Source: Haliea alexandrii (lineage in GTDB: Bacteria > Pseudomonadota > Gammaproteobacteria > Pseudomonadales > Halieaceae). From it: 64,000 bases of DNA. The stretch lies in contig NZ_RFLW01000002.1 in the NCBI RefSeq assembly GCF_003719295.1, positions 362,763 through 426,762 of the forward strand, in the 5' to 3' direction. The position numbers and the translations under genes were made by a program. The number at the start of each line of letters is the position of its first letter. Position 1 is the stretch's first letter. Positions 1-9,410 of this stretch are shown here, piece by piece. The notes beneath the pieces were generated by a model, which was not told the origin of the DNA, did not search any database, and was given only the letters and a program-made list of their open reading frames with translations.

Positions 1-644
1 GCTATCAGGCCTATGTTTCTCTGGCGACGGGACAGCGGCTGTTCGGCGCCGGTGACACGGTCGATGGCTTGCAGCTGCGCACCGGCGACCTGATGACGGC
101 ACCGCATCAGCTGGCGGCGCTGGCGGCTGGCTTGCCACCGGGTGTGCAAGTCCGCGACTGGACGCAAACCCAGGGTAGCCTGTTTCGCGCGGTGAAAATG
201 GAGAAAATCATGGTGGGTCTGCTGTTGCTCAGTGTCGTTGCCGTCGCAGCGTTCAATATCGTGTCCACACTGGTGATGGCCGTAGCGGAAAAGCGCGGCG
301 ATATTGCGGTGCTGCGCACAATGGGCGCGCGCTCAGGGGAAATCATGGCGATTTTTCTGGCTCATGGTCTGGGGCTGGCCTGTACCGGCATCGGTGTGGG
401 CGCCGTACTGGGCGTGGCGCTGGCGAGCCACATTGCCCGTCTCACGGCGATGCTGGAGCAGTGGTTTGGTGTCAAGCTGTTCGATCCCTCCGTGTACTTC
501 ATCAGTGAACTCCCGGCTCGCCTGCAGGGCCAGGATGTGGCGGCGGTGATTGTGGCCTCGCTGCTGTTGAGCCTGCTGGCGAGCGTCTATCCGGCCTGGC
601 GGGCTTCTCGCATCGCGCCCGCCGAGGTGTTGCGTTATGAATAA
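1..644 (+). CDS. lolC: Lipoprotein-releasing system permease LolC/LolE family (3' part, cut by left edge)
   Basis: Inner-membrane permease subunit of the LolCDE ABC transporter, which extracts outer-membrane lipoproteins from the inner membrane and hands them to LolA. The reading frame is open to the left edge (first whole codon at base 3), so only the C-terminal ~213 residues are present: the end of the periplasmic domain and three membrane helices typical of the FtsX-like permease domain, with the conserved segment VSTLVMAVAEKRGDIAVLRTMGA after the first helix and a C-terminal PAWRASRIAPAEVLRYE. It overlaps lolD by 8 bases, so translation is probably coupled. A second permease copy follows lolD; which one is called C or E is by position (first = lolC). 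Confidence 0.93.
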   Translation, partial: YQAYVSLATGQRLFGAGDTVDGLQLRTGDLMTAPHQLAALAAGLPPGVQVRDWTQTQGSLFRAVKMEKIMVGLLLLSVVAVAAFNIVSTLVMAVAEKRGDIAVLRTMGARSGEIMAIFLAHGLGLACTGIGVGAVLGVALASHIARLTAMLEQWFGVKLFDPSVYFISELPARLQGQDVAAVIVASLLLSLLASVYPAWRASRIAPAEVLRYE

Positions 645-1332
645 TGCGCTGGTGTTGCGCTGCGAGCAGCTGGGCCGGGTGTACCGGGACGGTAGCCGTG
701 AAGTCCAGGTACTCAATGGCGTGGAGCTGGCGCTGCGCGACGGCGAAAAAATTGCCATCGTGGGCGCATCAGGTTCCGGCAAGTCGACCCTGCTGAATCT
801 TTTGGGTGGTCTGGACACGCCAAGCCGGGGGCGGGTAATGATTCGTGGCCAGGACCTGGCAGCGCTGGGCGAGCGCGCGCTCTGCCGCTGGCGCAATCAG
901 CACTTGGGCTTTGTCTATCAGTTTCACCATCTGCTGCCGGAGTTCGACGCGCGCGAAAACGTCGCCATGCCGCTGTTGATCGGCGGAGCGGGGCGGCGCA
1001 GCGCCTGGCAGGCTGCAGAGGCGGTTCTGGCGCAGGTCGGCATGCAGCATCGTCTGCAGCACCGCCCGGGGGAGTTGTCGGGCGGCGAGCGTCAGCGTGT
1101 CGCCATTGCACGGGCGCTGGTCACCCAGCCCGACTGTGTGCTGATGGACGAGCCCACCGGGAACCTGGACCCGGAGTCCGCCGAACAGGTGCTGGCACTG
1201 ATTGATTCCCTGAGTGCGGCCAGCACCGGTTTTATTGTGGTTACGCATGACCCGCGCATAGCACAGCGCATGGACCGCACGCTGGAGTTGCGCCAGGGCG
1301 CGCTGCTGGAGCAGCCCCGTGCGCCTGCGTGA
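637..1332 (+). CDS. lolD: Lipoprotein-releasing system ATP-binding protein LolD
   Basis: ATPase subunit of LolCDE on the cytoplasmic face of the inner membrane. 231 residues, the usual LolD size. Walker A GASGSGKST near residue 45, ABC signature LSGGERQRVAIARA near 148, Walker B VLMDEPTGNLD, and the H-loop histidine in VVTHD are all visible. The ATG lies inside the last codons of lolC, and the stop overlaps the GTG start of the downstream permease by 14 bases, giving a tight three-gene operon in the order permease-ATPase-permease. Confidence 0.97.
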   Translation: MNNALVLRCEQLGRVYRDGSREVQVLNGVELALRDGEKIAIVGASGSGKSTLLNLLGGLDTPSRGRVMIRGQDLAALGERALCRWRNQHLGFVYQFHHLLPEFDARENVAMPLLIGGAGRRSAWQAAEAVLAQVGMQHRLQHRPGELSGGERQRVAIARALVTQPDCVLMDEPTGNLDPESAEQVLALIDSLSAASTGFIVVTHDPRIAQRMDRTLELRQGALLEQPRAPA

Positions 1333-2554
1333 TCAGGGGCGTATCGCCCTGCGCTACAGTTTCGCCTTCGGGCGCGGCTACCTGTCGACGTTTCTGGCGT
1401 CCCTGTCGGCGTTGGGGCTGATTCTGGCGATCGGTCTGCTGATTGCCGTGCTGTCGGTGATGAATGGTTTCGACAAGGAGATGCGCGAACGGATTCTTGC
1501 ACTGGTGCCCCACATCACCGTGTATGGCACAGACCCGCTGGTGGATTGGCAGCCGGTCGCCAGCGCACTGGCTGCGCGCCCGGAGGTGCAGTCAGTGCAG
1601 CCCTTTGTCCAGTTTGATGCCCTGTTCGTGCGCGGGCGGGATATCGAAACCGGTATCGGTATGGGGCTGCCGCCCGCGCAGGCTGAGGGACTGCTCGCCG
1701 CACTCGACCCGGCGCTGCAACAGCGCTTCAACGAGGCCTCAAGCGGGCTGCTGTTAGGCAGCGGCCTGGCGGCCCGCCTCGATGCAAAACCGGGGGATTC
1801 ACTCACCCTGATCGTTCCCGGCAGCGATAGCAGCAACCCTGCGGCAACCCGGTTTGCCGCCGTCACCTTACTCGGCTTGTTTGCCACCGGTACTGAGCTG
1901 GACGAGTCCGCCGCGGTGATCAGCCTGGCGTTGGCATCCGAGTTGGCGGGGCTGGCGGGGGCCGTGAGCGGCATGCAGTTGCGGGTTGATGATCTATTTA
2001 ACGTTCACGGTCTGGGCTGGTCGCTGTTGGCGGATTTACCACCGGGCTATTACACCACCAACTGGATGATGACGCACGGCAACCTGTATTCCGCCATACA
2101 GCTCTCTCGCGACCTGGTGAGTATCCTGCTGTTCTCTATTATCGGCGTGGCGGCCTTCAACGTGGTGTCGTCGCTGGTGCTGGTGGTCTTCGACAAACAG
2201 GGTGACATCGCAATTCTTCGTACTCTGGGCGCCTCCGGCACCGACATTACAGGTATCTTTCTCCTCCAGGGCGCCATGATTGGCGTGCTGGGCGCGGTGC
2301 TCGGCAGTGTATTTGGCGTCTTGCTGAGCCTGGGTATTCCGCAACTGGTGGCGGGGCTAGAGCAGGTTCTGGGCATTCGCTTTCTCAGCACCGACGTCTA
2401 TCCGGTGTCTTTCCTACCCGTGGAAATACTCATGTCAGACGTGCTCTGGGTGTCGCTGGTGGCGCTCAGTCTTTGCGTGCTGGCCGCGCTGTATCCGGCG
2501 CGCCGGGCGGCCCGTCTTGCGCCCGCCCAGATTCTTCACCAGGAGCGTGTGTAA
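1319..2554 (+). CDS. lolE: Lipoprotein-releasing system permease LolE/LolC family
   Basis: Second permease of the LolCDE lipoprotein transporter. 411 residues: an N-terminal membrane helix at about 20-45, a large periplasmic domain, and three C-terminal helices from about residue 265 with the same FtsX-like motif (VFDKQGDIAILRTLGASG) seen in lolC. GTG start inside the end of lolD. The 3' end overlaps the convergent DUF2062 gene by 89 bases, an unusually long antisense coding overlap. Confidence 0.95.
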   Translation: MRLRDQGRIALRYSFAFGRGYLSTFLASLSALGLILAIGLLIAVLSVMNGFDKEMRERILALVPHITVYGTDPLVDWQPVASALAARPEVQSVQPFVQFDALFVRGRDIETGIGMGLPPAQAEGLLAALDPALQQRFNEASSGLLLGSGLAARLDAKPGDSLTLIVPGSDSSNPAATRFAAVTLLGLFATGTELDESAAVISLALASELAGLAGAVSGMQLRVDDLFNVHGLGWSLLADLPPGYYTTNWMMTHGNLYSAIQLSRDLVSILLFSIIGVAAFNVVSSLVLVVFDKQGDIAILRTLGASGTDITGIFLLQGAMIGVLGAVLGSVFGVLLSLGIPQLVAGLEQVLGIRFLSTDVYPVSFLPVEILMSDVLWVSLVALSLCVLAALYPARRAARLAPAQILHQERV

Positions 2555-3074
2555 CACGCTGCGCCCTTCGCACCTGGCGCTTGCGCCAGTGGTGGCCGAC
2601 ACGCCAGCGCCACAGCAGACTGACCGCCGTATAGCCCAGAGAACCGAACAACAACCCTGATAGCAGGCTGCCCACCAGTAGGGGCTTCCAGATCATCCCG
2701 ATACGGTCGGTGATCCAGGCCGCGCTGAGCTCGAACTCCAGTACGTGCACGGGCGCGTCTATCAACAAGGCCCCCACCCGGTAGGACAGATAGAACATCG
2801 CGGGCATGGTTACCGGATTGGTGATCCACACCAGCGCCACGGACATGGGCAGGTTGCAGCGCAACAGCACCGCGAGTACGGCGGCCACCAGCATTTGACC
2901 GGGAATGGGTAGAAACGCGACAAAGACACCCACGAAAAAGGCCATCGACGCGGAAAAGCGGTTGATGTGCCACAGGTTGGGCTGGTAAATCCAGTCGCCC
3001 AGCACACGCAAGCTGTCGATGCGGCGTATGCGGGTGGGCGAGGGCAGCCACTGTTTGAGCGTCTTTCGGGGCAT
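2466..3074 (-). CDS. DUF2062 domain-containing membrane protein
   Basis: 202 residues, function unknown. The pattern PNLWHINRFSASMAFFVGVF followed by FLPIPGQML and WITNPVTMPAMFY is the DUF2062 signature; two hydrophobic segments at about 38-75 and one at about 130-150 make it an inner-membrane protein. The C-terminal ~45 residues are basic and low-complexity and are encoded opposite the last 89 bases of lolE, so this tail may be dispensable. It is divergent from comEC, with 119 bases between the two starts that must hold both promoters. Confidence 0.85.
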   Translation of the reverse strand: MPRKTLKQWLPSPTRIRRIDSLRVLGDWIYQPNLWHINRFSASMAFFVGVFVAFLPIPGQMLVAAVLAVLLRCNLPMSVALVWITNPVTMPAMFYLSYRVGALLIDAPVHVLEFELSAAWITDRIGMIWKPLLVGSLLSGLLFGSLGYTAVSLLWRWRVGHHWRKRQVRRAQRVTHAPGEESGRAQDGPPGAPDTARPARKD

Positions 3075-3193
3075 GTGGAAATCTGGCTGGCTTTGATGTG
3101 TATGGAGCCGCTAGGCCGTGTTTGAGTGGAATGACGTAACCACGGTAACTGTCAGGCCCGTATTATGGCGGCAAACAGTCGGCTAAACCACTG

Positions 3194-5491
3194 ATGCCTG
3201 CGCAGCTGGTGGCGTTTATCGCCGGCATAATGCTCTGCTCCCTTATGCCCTCTCCCGGCCCGGCTTGGCTCACCCTGGTGTTTGCCGGGCTCGCCCTGTT
3301 CAGCTGGCAGGGGGAGGCGCAGCTGACGCGCACGGCTGGAGCGCTGTTGCTGGGCACGGCCGTTGGACTCTGCGCGGCACAGTCACTGTCGGCCAAACGT
3401 CTGCCGGCGGGTTGTGAGCGTACGCCAACCTGGATTGAGGGTCGCGTTGCAGGCCTACCTCAGGTGTTTTTGCAGCCGGAGGGGCGCCAATGGCAGCGTT
3501 TCGAGTTGGTTCGCGATACTGCGGGCACCGGCCCCTGTGCCGGTCCACGGCGCTTACTGCTCACCGAGAGCAGTGGGCTTACCCTGCAGCCGGGGGAGCA
3601 CTGGCGCTTTCTGGTGCGCCTGCGCACACCGTGGGGTATGCAGAACCCCGGTGGCACAAACAGGCAACGCGGGTACGCGGAAGCGGGCATCGACGCCGTT
3701 GGCAGCGTCAGCAGCACGGCGCCTGCACAACGCCTCGGCGAGCCCAGTGGTCGGGAGCGGCACCACAGGATTCGTCAGCGAATCAGCGAGCAGATTCACA
3801 GCGCACTCGGTAGTGGGCCGGAGGCCGCACTGGTGCGCGCGCTGGCAGTGGCCGACCGCAATGGGCTCACGATGCCGTTGTGGCGTCTGTTTCAACAGTT
3901 CGGGGTGAGTCATCTGCTGGTCATTTCAGGCCTGCATGTGGGCATGGTCGCGGCCTGTGGCTTGCTGCTTGGCGCAGCCCTCTGCCGGGTGCTGGTGTTA
4001 TTCGGCGTGCATCGCAATACCGGCGCCTTACCTGCGCTGCTGGCGCTGTTGCTGGCAACGCTGTACACAGCGTTGGCAGGCTTCACTCTGGCGACATCGC
4101 GCGCATGGGTGATGTGCGCTGCGCTCTTGTGTGCCGCGATGGTCGGGCGCCCGGCGCTGAGCTGGCGCAATCTCCTGCTCGCAGCAGCGATGTTGTTGGC
4201 GGTAAACCCGCTTGCCGTACTGGGAGCAGGTTTCTGGCTGTCCTTTACGGCCGTGGCATGTTTGCTCTGGTTCGGGGCCTGGCAGTCTGGTCGAAGCCGC
4301 TGGCTGGGGGCTCATGGATTCATGGCACTGGCCATGTTGCCGCTGGCGGGGGCCTGGTTTGGTGGAACCAGCCTGATAGCGGCACTGAGCAATGCCCTGC
4401 TGGTGCCGCTGGTGGGCATGATCGTCGTGCCGCTGGTGCTTGCGGGTAGTGTCGCTGCGCTATTGGGTAGCGGCCTGGCCACACTGCTTTGGGCGCTGGG
4501 AGCCTGGCCGCTCGCTCGGCTCCTGCCGCTTGCGCAAGCCCTGGCTCAGCAGTATCCACAGGCGATCTTCCGGGACGTCGTCACAACGCCACTCGCCCTT
4601 GGCCTGTCGGTTGTGGCGCTTCTGCTGTTGTGCATGCCGTTGCGCTGGCTACACAGAACACTGCTGTTCACGCTGGTGCTGCCGCTGCTGTTGCCCTTTG
4701 CCAGCCATCGGGTGGCGAGTCCACAGGCGGTGCATGTACTCGTGCTGGACGTGGGGCAGGGAACATCCGTCCTCGTTTATGACCGCCACCGTGCATTGCT
4801 TTACGATACCGGTGGCGGTGCCCCGGGTGGCGTCTCGGTCGCCGAGCGTGCGGTCATCCCGGTGCTGCGGCAGCGCGGTATTTCCCGTCTGGACACGCTG
4901 ATCGTCAGCCACGGCGACCGGGATCACAGTGCCGGCCTTGAAAGCCTGCGGCCCTGGTGGGTGTCCGGAGCGCTGTGGGCAGGGCCCGACTTTGCGGCCG
5001 CAGTAGGGGCGCACGTGTGCCGTGCGGGCGCGGCATGGCGCTGGCGTGATGATGTCCGGTTTCAGCTGCTGTCCCCCGCCGAAGGGGAGCAGCTCAACAA
5101 GAACGATGGCTCCTGTGTGCTGCGCATCCAGCTCCCCGGTATCGAGCTATTGTTGCCGGGGGATATCGGCGCTGAGCGCGAAAGAACGCTGGTGCGCTAC
5201 TGGCGCTCGAGCCTGGCCAGTGAAATTGCCCTGGCCGCGCACCACGGCAGCCAGACCTCATCCTCCTGGGCCTGGTTACGGCAGGTGGCGCCGGCCTATG
5301 TGGTGTTCACCCATGCCCGGGCCAACCATTTTGGCCACCCGGCGCGCGTGGTGGTCGACCGACACCGCGTGGCTGACATTCCAACCTTCAGTACTGCCGA
5401 GTCGGGCGCGCTGGAGTGGGTGCTGCACCCCGCAAAGGCGCCCGTATTGGTACAGCATCGGGCATTGGAGCCCCGGTATTGGAAGCGTTAG
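3194..5491 (+). CDS. comEC: DNA internalization-related competence protein ComEC/Rec2
   Basis: Inner-membrane channel that carries single-stranded DNA into the cytoplasm during natural transformation. 765 residues, full length for the family: N-terminal helices and an OB-like domain (about 1-200), the competence transmembrane domain with the motif HLLVISGLHVGM near residue 240, then a C-terminal metallo-beta-lactamase domain from about 515 (LDVGQGTSVLVYDRHRALLY, SHGDRDHSAGL, GDIG, AHHGSQTSSS). The metal-binding region reads HGDRDH rather than the HxHxDH of hydrolytic MBL proteins, as is normal for ComEC. It heads the run comEC-exbB-exbD-msbA-lpxK-kdsB known from pseudomonads. Other competence genes are not in the window. 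Confidence 0.95.
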   Translation: MPAQLVAFIAGIMLCSLMPSPGPAWLTLVFAGLALFSWQGEAQLTRTAGALLLGTAVGLCAAQSLSAKRLPAGCERTPTWIEGRVAGLPQVFLQPEGRQWQRFELVRDTAGTGPCAGPRRLLLTESSGLTLQPGEHWRFLVRLRTPWGMQNPGGTNRQRGYAEAGIDAVGSVSSTAPAQRLGEPSGRERHHRIRQRISEQIHSALGSGPEAALVRALAVADRNGLTMPLWRLFQQFGVSHLLVISGLHVGMVAACGLLLGAALCRVLVLFGVHRNTGALPALLALLLATLYTALAGFTLATSRAWVMCAALLCAAMVGRPALSWRNLLLAAAMLLAVNPLAVLGAGFWLSFTAVACLLWFGAWQSGRSRWLGAHGFMALAMLPLAGAWFGGTSLIAALSNALLVPLVGMIVVPLVLAGSVAALLGSGLATLLWALGAWPLARLLPLAQALAQQYPQAIFRDVVTTPLALGLSVVALLLLCMPLRWLHRTLLFTLVLPLLLPFASHRVASPQAVHVLVLDVGQGTSVLVYDRHRALLYDTGGGAPGGVSVAERAVIPVLRQRGISRLDTLIVSHGDRDHSAGLESLRPWWVSGALWAGPDFAAAVGAHVCRAGAAWRWRDDVRFQLLSPAEGEQLNKNDGSCVLRIQLPGIELLLPGDIGAERERTLVRYWRSSLASEIALAAHHGSQTSSSWAWLRQVAPAYVVFTHARANHFGHPARVVVDRHRVADIPTFSTAESGALEWVLHPAKAPVLVQHRALEPRYWKR

Positions 5492-5521
5492 CTGCAGTTT
5501 CGCAGGCCTCGGGCCTGTGCG

Positions 5522-5527
5522 TATAAT
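5522..5527 (+). promoter_or_regulatory. Likely sigma-70 -10 box for the exbB-exbD-msbA operon
   Basis: A perfect TATAAT lies 35 bases before the preferred GTG start of the exbB-like gene, with a weak -35 (TTTCGC at 5498-5503, 18-base spacer). The comEC stop is only 30 bases upstream, so this would give the membrane-assembly genes a promoter of their own within the longer run. Confidence 0.5.
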
Positions 5528-5556
5528 GCATGCCACTCGGGCAATGGAAATGTATT

Positions 5557-6180
5557 GTGCTGGAACTTGTAACTGCGGGCGGTTGGCTGATGGTGCTGAT
5601 TCTGCTCTGTTCTATTCTCGCGCTGGCGATTTGTGTGGAACGCCTCTACACGTTGAATACCAGGAAGATAGCGCCGCCTCACCTGCTGGCCACGGTATGG
5701 AAACAGCTCAAGGCGGGGGAGCTGGACACCCAGCGCCTGCGCAGCCTGCGCCAGTCGTCCCCGCTCGGGCGCATACTGGCGGCTGGCCTCGCCAATGCCA
5801 GCCACGGCCGCGATGTGATGAAAGAGAGCATCCAGGATGCCGCGAGCCACGTTGTGCATGAGCTGGAGCGCTACCTGAATACGCTGGGCACCATTGCCGC
5901 CGTTGCGCCGCTGCTCGGGCTACTCGGCACCGTAGTCGGCATGATCAAGGTCTTTGCACAGATCATGGCGCAGGGTACGGGCAATGCCAGCGCGCTTGCC
6001 GGCGGTATTTCGGAAGCCCTGATAACTACCGCCGCTGGCCTGGCGGTGGCGATTCCCGCACTGGTCATGCACCGCTATTTCGTCGGCCGTATCGACGCCA
6101 TTGTCGTCGGCCTCGAGCAGGAAACGATCAAGCTCATGGACGCCCTGCATAACGATGAACGGCGGGACGAGCGCACTTGA
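5557..6180 (+). CDS. exbB: MotA/TolQ/ExbB-family proton channel protein
   Basis: Proton-channel subunit of an ExbB/TolQ-type inner-membrane motor. About 207 residues with three membrane helices: N-terminal (about 8-26), then a pair in the C-terminal half with the family segment LLGLLGTVVGMIKVF and the conserved TTAAGLAVAIPALV. I chose the GTG at 5557 because GGAAA stands 6 bases before it and a TATAAT at 5522-5527 would start transcription near the upstream ATG at 5530; that ATG would add 9 residues. It overlaps the exbD-like gene by 4 bases. The pair's place before msbA-lpxK is conserved, but its energised partner is not known from sequence. Confidence 0.9.
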   Translation: MLELVTAGGWLMVLILLCSILALAICVERLYTLNTRKIAPPHLLATVWKQLKAGELDTQRLRSLRQSSPLGRILAAGLANASHGRDVMKESIQDAASHVVHELERYLNTLGTIAAVAPLLGLLGTVVGMIKVFAQIMAQGTGNASALAGGISEALITTAAGLAVAIPALVMHRYFVGRIDAIVVGLEQETIKLMDALHNDERRDERT

Positions 6181-6608
6181 AATTCCGCCGCCAGCGAGCC
6201 GCAGAAGTGGGGGTAAACCTCACGCCCCTGATCGATGTGGTATTCCTGCTGCTGATCTTCTTCATGGTCTCCACCACGTTCACGCGGGAAACGCAGCTCA
6301 CGCTGGACCTGCCGGAAGCCAATGGCGAGCCACGGGAGGTTGTCGAGCAGCAGGTGGAAGTGCTGGTGGACGAGGAGGGGCGCTACCGGGTAAATGGACA
6401 GCCACTGGTCGACAACCGCGTGCGAACGCTGCAGGCGGCGATCTACAAGGTGTCCGCCGGCGACACCACATTGCCGCTGGTTATCGCCGCTGATGCGCAG
6501 GCGGCACATCAGGCTGTCGTGCGGGCCATGGATGCGGCGGGGCAGATGGGCTTTGTGCACATGAATATCAGTACCCGCCTGCCCGCGGAGGCCGCCGCCG
6601 GTGACTGA
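6177..6608 (+). CDS. exbD: ExbD/TolR-family biopolymer transport protein
   Basis: Partner of the preceding channel protein. 143 residues: a short cytoplasmic N-terminus, one membrane helix (about 15-38) beginning VNLTPLIDVVFLLLIFFMVS that carries the conserved channel aspartate in LIDVVF, and a periplasmic domain. The TTG start overlaps the previous stop (TTGA), and the end overlaps the GTG of msbA by 8 bases. Length and motif fit ExbD/TolR; which outer-membrane process it energises cannot be read from the sequence. Confidence 0.92.
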   Translation: MKFRRQRAAEVGVNLTPLIDVVFLLLIFFMVSTTFTRETQLTLDLPEANGEPREVVEQQVEVLVDEEGRYRVNGQPLVDNRVRTLQAAIYKVSAGDTTLPLVIAADAQAAHQAVVRAMDAAGQMGFVHMNISTRLPAEAAAGD

Positions 6609-8415
6609 GGGCCCGCGCACCAGCGACTGGCAGTTGTACCGGCGTTTGCTCTCCTATGTATTGCCCTACTGGTACCTGTTCGCGCTCAGCATTGCCGGTT
6701 ACATACTGTATTCCATCGGCAACGTGCTATTGGCCGACCTCATGCAGTTCCTGCTGGACTCACTGAACGAATCTGACAAGGCGGACTCTGGCCTGGTGGC
6801 ACGCGCGGCCTATGCCTTGCTGGATGAAGGCGACATGACCCGTCTGGAGTTCGCCCGTATCGGTGTGCCGGTTGCGATGGTGGTGTTGGCTTTTACCCGC
6901 TCCATGGGCTATTTCGCCGGCAACTATTTCATGAACCACGTGGCGCGCAACCTGATACACCAATTGCGCCTCGAGCTTTTTGACAAGATGCAGCTGGCCC
7001 CCAGCAGTTATTACGACAGCAACAGCCAGGGCGTGCTGATTTCCAAAATCACCTATAACGTGGAGCAGATCACCGGCGCTGCGACCAAGGCGCTGAAAGT
7101 GGTCGTGGGTGAGGGCCTCACGGTCATCGGCCTGCTCGGTTACCTCTTCTACCTGAACTGGCGCCTGAGCCTGATATTCATGCTGGTGGCTCCCTGTATC
7201 GCCCTTGTGGTGAGCGTGGTCGGCAAACATTTCCGGCGCTACAGCCGGCGCATACAGGACTCCATGGGGAACGTGACCCAGGTGTCCAACGAGAGCATTG
7301 GCGGTTACCGGGAGGTGCGCCTGTTCGGCGGTCAGGCGCAGCAGAGCAGCCGCTTTGCTGCGGCCAGCGAGTACAATCGCAACCAGAGCCTGAAACTGGC
7401 CTTCGTCGACGCCTTCAGTACACCCGTTATTCAGACCATGCTCTCCATTGCCCTGGGGGCACTGGTCTGGTTCGCGCTCAATCCGGAGATCTTGAGCGGG
7501 TTCAGCGCCGGGTCGCTGGTTGCCTTTCTGACGGCCGCCGGCTTGCTGGGCAAGCCCATTCGGCAGGTCAGCAGCATTCAGAGCATTATCCAGCGCGGGC
7601 TGGCGGCGGCAGAGGACATCTTCGCGCAACTGGACCTGGAGGACGAGCTCGATACCGGCACGCACACCGTAGCGCGGGCACGTGGCGATATCGCCCTGCG
7701 CAATGTGAGCTTCAGCTACCCGGGCACGAACCAGCTGGTGCTCAACGCGTTGAACCTGGACATCCGCGCGGGAGAAGCGGTCGCCCTGGTGGGGCGTTCC
7801 GGGAGCGGCAAAAGTACCCTGATACAGTTATTGGCGCGCTTCTATCCACTGCAAAATGGCGAAATCACACTGGATAACATGTCCATTGCCGACTACGAGC
7901 TGGCCAACCTGCGGCGTCAACTGGCAATGGTGTCGCAGGATGTCACGCTGTTCCAGGACACCGTCTTCAACAACGTCGCTTATGGGGATCTGGCCGGCGC
8001 CAGTCGCGACGATGTCATCGCGGCCTGCCAGTCCGCACACGCCATGGAGTTCATCGAACGTCTACCCCAGGGCCTGGATACGGAGCTGGGCGACGATGGC
8101 GGTGGCCTCAGCGGCGGCCAGCGGCAACGGCTGGCAATCGCCCGCGCCATTCTCAAGGACGCACCGGTGCTGATTCTGGATGAGGCGACCTCGGCGCTGG
8201 ACAACGAGTCGGAGCACCGTATCCAGCGCGCCCTGGACACCATCATGCGCAACCGCACGAGTATTGTGATCGCCCACCGGCTCTCCACCGTCGAGCGTGC
8301 CGATCGCATCGTGGTTATGGATGCAGGCAGCATTGTCGCGGCCGGTACGCACGAGGAATTGCTCGCGCAGGGCGGGCTGTATGCGCAACTCTACCATCAG
8401 GAGTTCAGTGACTAG
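6601..8415 (+). CDS. msbA: Lipid A export ATP-binding/permease protein MsbA
   Basis: Homodimeric ABC flippase that moves core-lipid A across the inner membrane. 604 residues (family about 580-600): six-helix transmembrane domain in residues 15-330, then the nucleotide-binding domain with Walker A GRSGSGKST, signature LSGGQRQRLAIARA, Walker B LILDEATSALD and the H-loop in IAHRLST. A stretch of about 25 extra residues (NESDKADSGLVARAAYALLD and following) sits between the first two helices. GTG start overlapping exbD; the stop overlaps the GTG start of lpxK by 8 bases, which fits the joint role in lipid A assembly. Confidence 0.96.
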   Translation: MTEGPRTSDWQLYRRLLSYVLPYWYLFALSIAGYILYSIGNVLLADLMQFLLDSLNESDKADSGLVARAAYALLDEGDMTRLEFARIGVPVAMVVLAFTRSMGYFAGNYFMNHVARNLIHQLRLELFDKMQLAPSSYYDSNSQGVLISKITYNVEQITGAATKALKVVVGEGLTVIGLLGYLFYLNWRLSLIFMLVAPCIALVVSVVGKHFRRYSRRIQDSMGNVTQVSNESIGGYREVRLFGGQAQQSSRFAAASEYNRNQSLKLAFVDAFSTPVIQTMLSIALGALVWFALNPEILSGFSAGSLVAFLTAAGLLGKPIRQVSSIQSIIQRGLAAAEDIFAQLDLEDELDTGTHTVARARGDIALRNVSFSYPGTNQLVLNALNLDIRAGEAVALVGRSGSGKSTLIQLLARFYPLQNGEITLDNMSIADYELANLRRQLAMVSQDVTLFQDTVFNNVAYGDLAGASRDDVIAACQSAHAMEFIERLPQGLDTELGDDGGGLSGGQRQRLAIARAILKDAPVLILDEATSALDNESEHRIQRALDTIMRNRTSIVIAHRLSTVERADRIVVMDAGSIVAAGTHEELLAQGGLYAQLYHQEFSD

Positions 8416-9397
8416 TTCACCCGTGGAAGCGGCTCTGTTGCGGGCCTGGTACGAAGGTGCGCGCTGGGCGTGGCTACTGCGTCCCCTGGAGCTGGCTTAC
8501 CGCAGTGCGATGGCCCTGCGGCGGCTCGCTTACCGCTGGGGCCTGCGCCGCGTATACCGTGCGCCCGTGCCCGTGGTGATTGTCGGCAACATCACCGTGG
8601 GCGGCACAGGCAAGACGCCTGTGGTGATTGCCCTGGTGGAAGCCCTGCAGGCGCGTGGCCTGCGCCCGGGTGTGGTCAGCCGCGGCTACGGGGCAGGCCC
8701 CACGGCCGCATTCCCGCATCGCGTCAACGCGGCCAGCACCGCCAGCGACTGCGGCGACGAGCCACTGCTGATATTCCAGCGCACCGGCGCACCCTGTGTG
8801 GTGGCTCCTGATCGACCGGCTGCGGTGCGCGCCTTGTTGGCCGAACAGTCGGTGGATGTGGTGTTGTGCGATGACGGCCTGCAACACTACGCGCTGGCCC
8901 GGGACCTTGAAATTGCCCTGCTGGATGCCGGGCGCGGCGTAGGCAATGGGTTCTGCCTGCCTGCGGGGCCTCTGCGCGAGCCTAGAAGCCGCCTCGGCAG
9001 TGTCGATGCGCTGCTCTGGCGGGGCGGCGAGGACGCGGACACGTCGGTGGTCTACAGCGTGGATGGTGTGTTTGCGGTGGCAGCGGCAGCGCAGGGCAGT
9101 GCGCCGGTGTCGGGCGCCGAAGTCCATGCGGTCGCCGGTATCGGGCAACCGCAGCAGTTTTTCAACACGCTGCGTGGCATGGGTTACCAGGTCGTCGAGC
9201 ATGCTTTCCCCGACCATCACCGCTATAGCGCGGCAGACGTCAGTGCCCTCGGTGCGGCGCCGGTTATCATGACGGAGAAAGACGCGGTAAAATGCCGTGC
9301 TTTCGCCGCGGCAAACCACTGGTATGTCAAGATCAGTGCCCGCTTGCCGGACACCGTCATCGAGCGCATCGTCGCGCTGGCCACCCAATCGCATTGA
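8408..9397 (+). CDS. lpxK: Tetraacyldisaccharide 4'-kinase LpxK
   Basis: Phosphorylates the 4' position of the lipid A disaccharide at the inner membrane. About 329 residues, usual size. The P-loop region [14 protein letters not shown] near residue 58 is the LpxK signature; [16 protein letters not shown] and MTEKDAVKC are also conserved. The frame is open further upstream to 8297 but only as a shadow of msbA; GTG 8408 overlaps the msbA stop in the same way as the other junctions of this operon. In pseudomonads a small Trm112-like gene separates lpxK and kdsB; here the two are 13 bases apart with nothing between. Confidence 0.95.
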   Translation: MTSSPVEAALLRAWYEGARWAWLLRPLELAYRSAMALRRLAYRWGLRRVYRAPVPVVIVGNITVGGTGKTPVVIALVEALQARGLRPGVVSRGYGAGPTAAFPHRVNAASTASDCGDEPLLIFQRTGAPCVVAPDRPAAVRALLAEQSVDVVLCDDGLQHYALARDLEIALLDAGRGVGNGFCLPAGPLREPRSRLGSVDALLWRGGEDADTSVVYSVDGVFAVAAAAQGSAPVSGAEVHAVAGIGQPQQFFNTLRGMGYQVVEHAFPDHHRYSAADVSALGAAPVIMTEKDAVKCRAFAAANHWYVKISARLPDTVIERIVALATQSH

Positions 9398-9410
9398 GCC
9401 TGTATACGCT

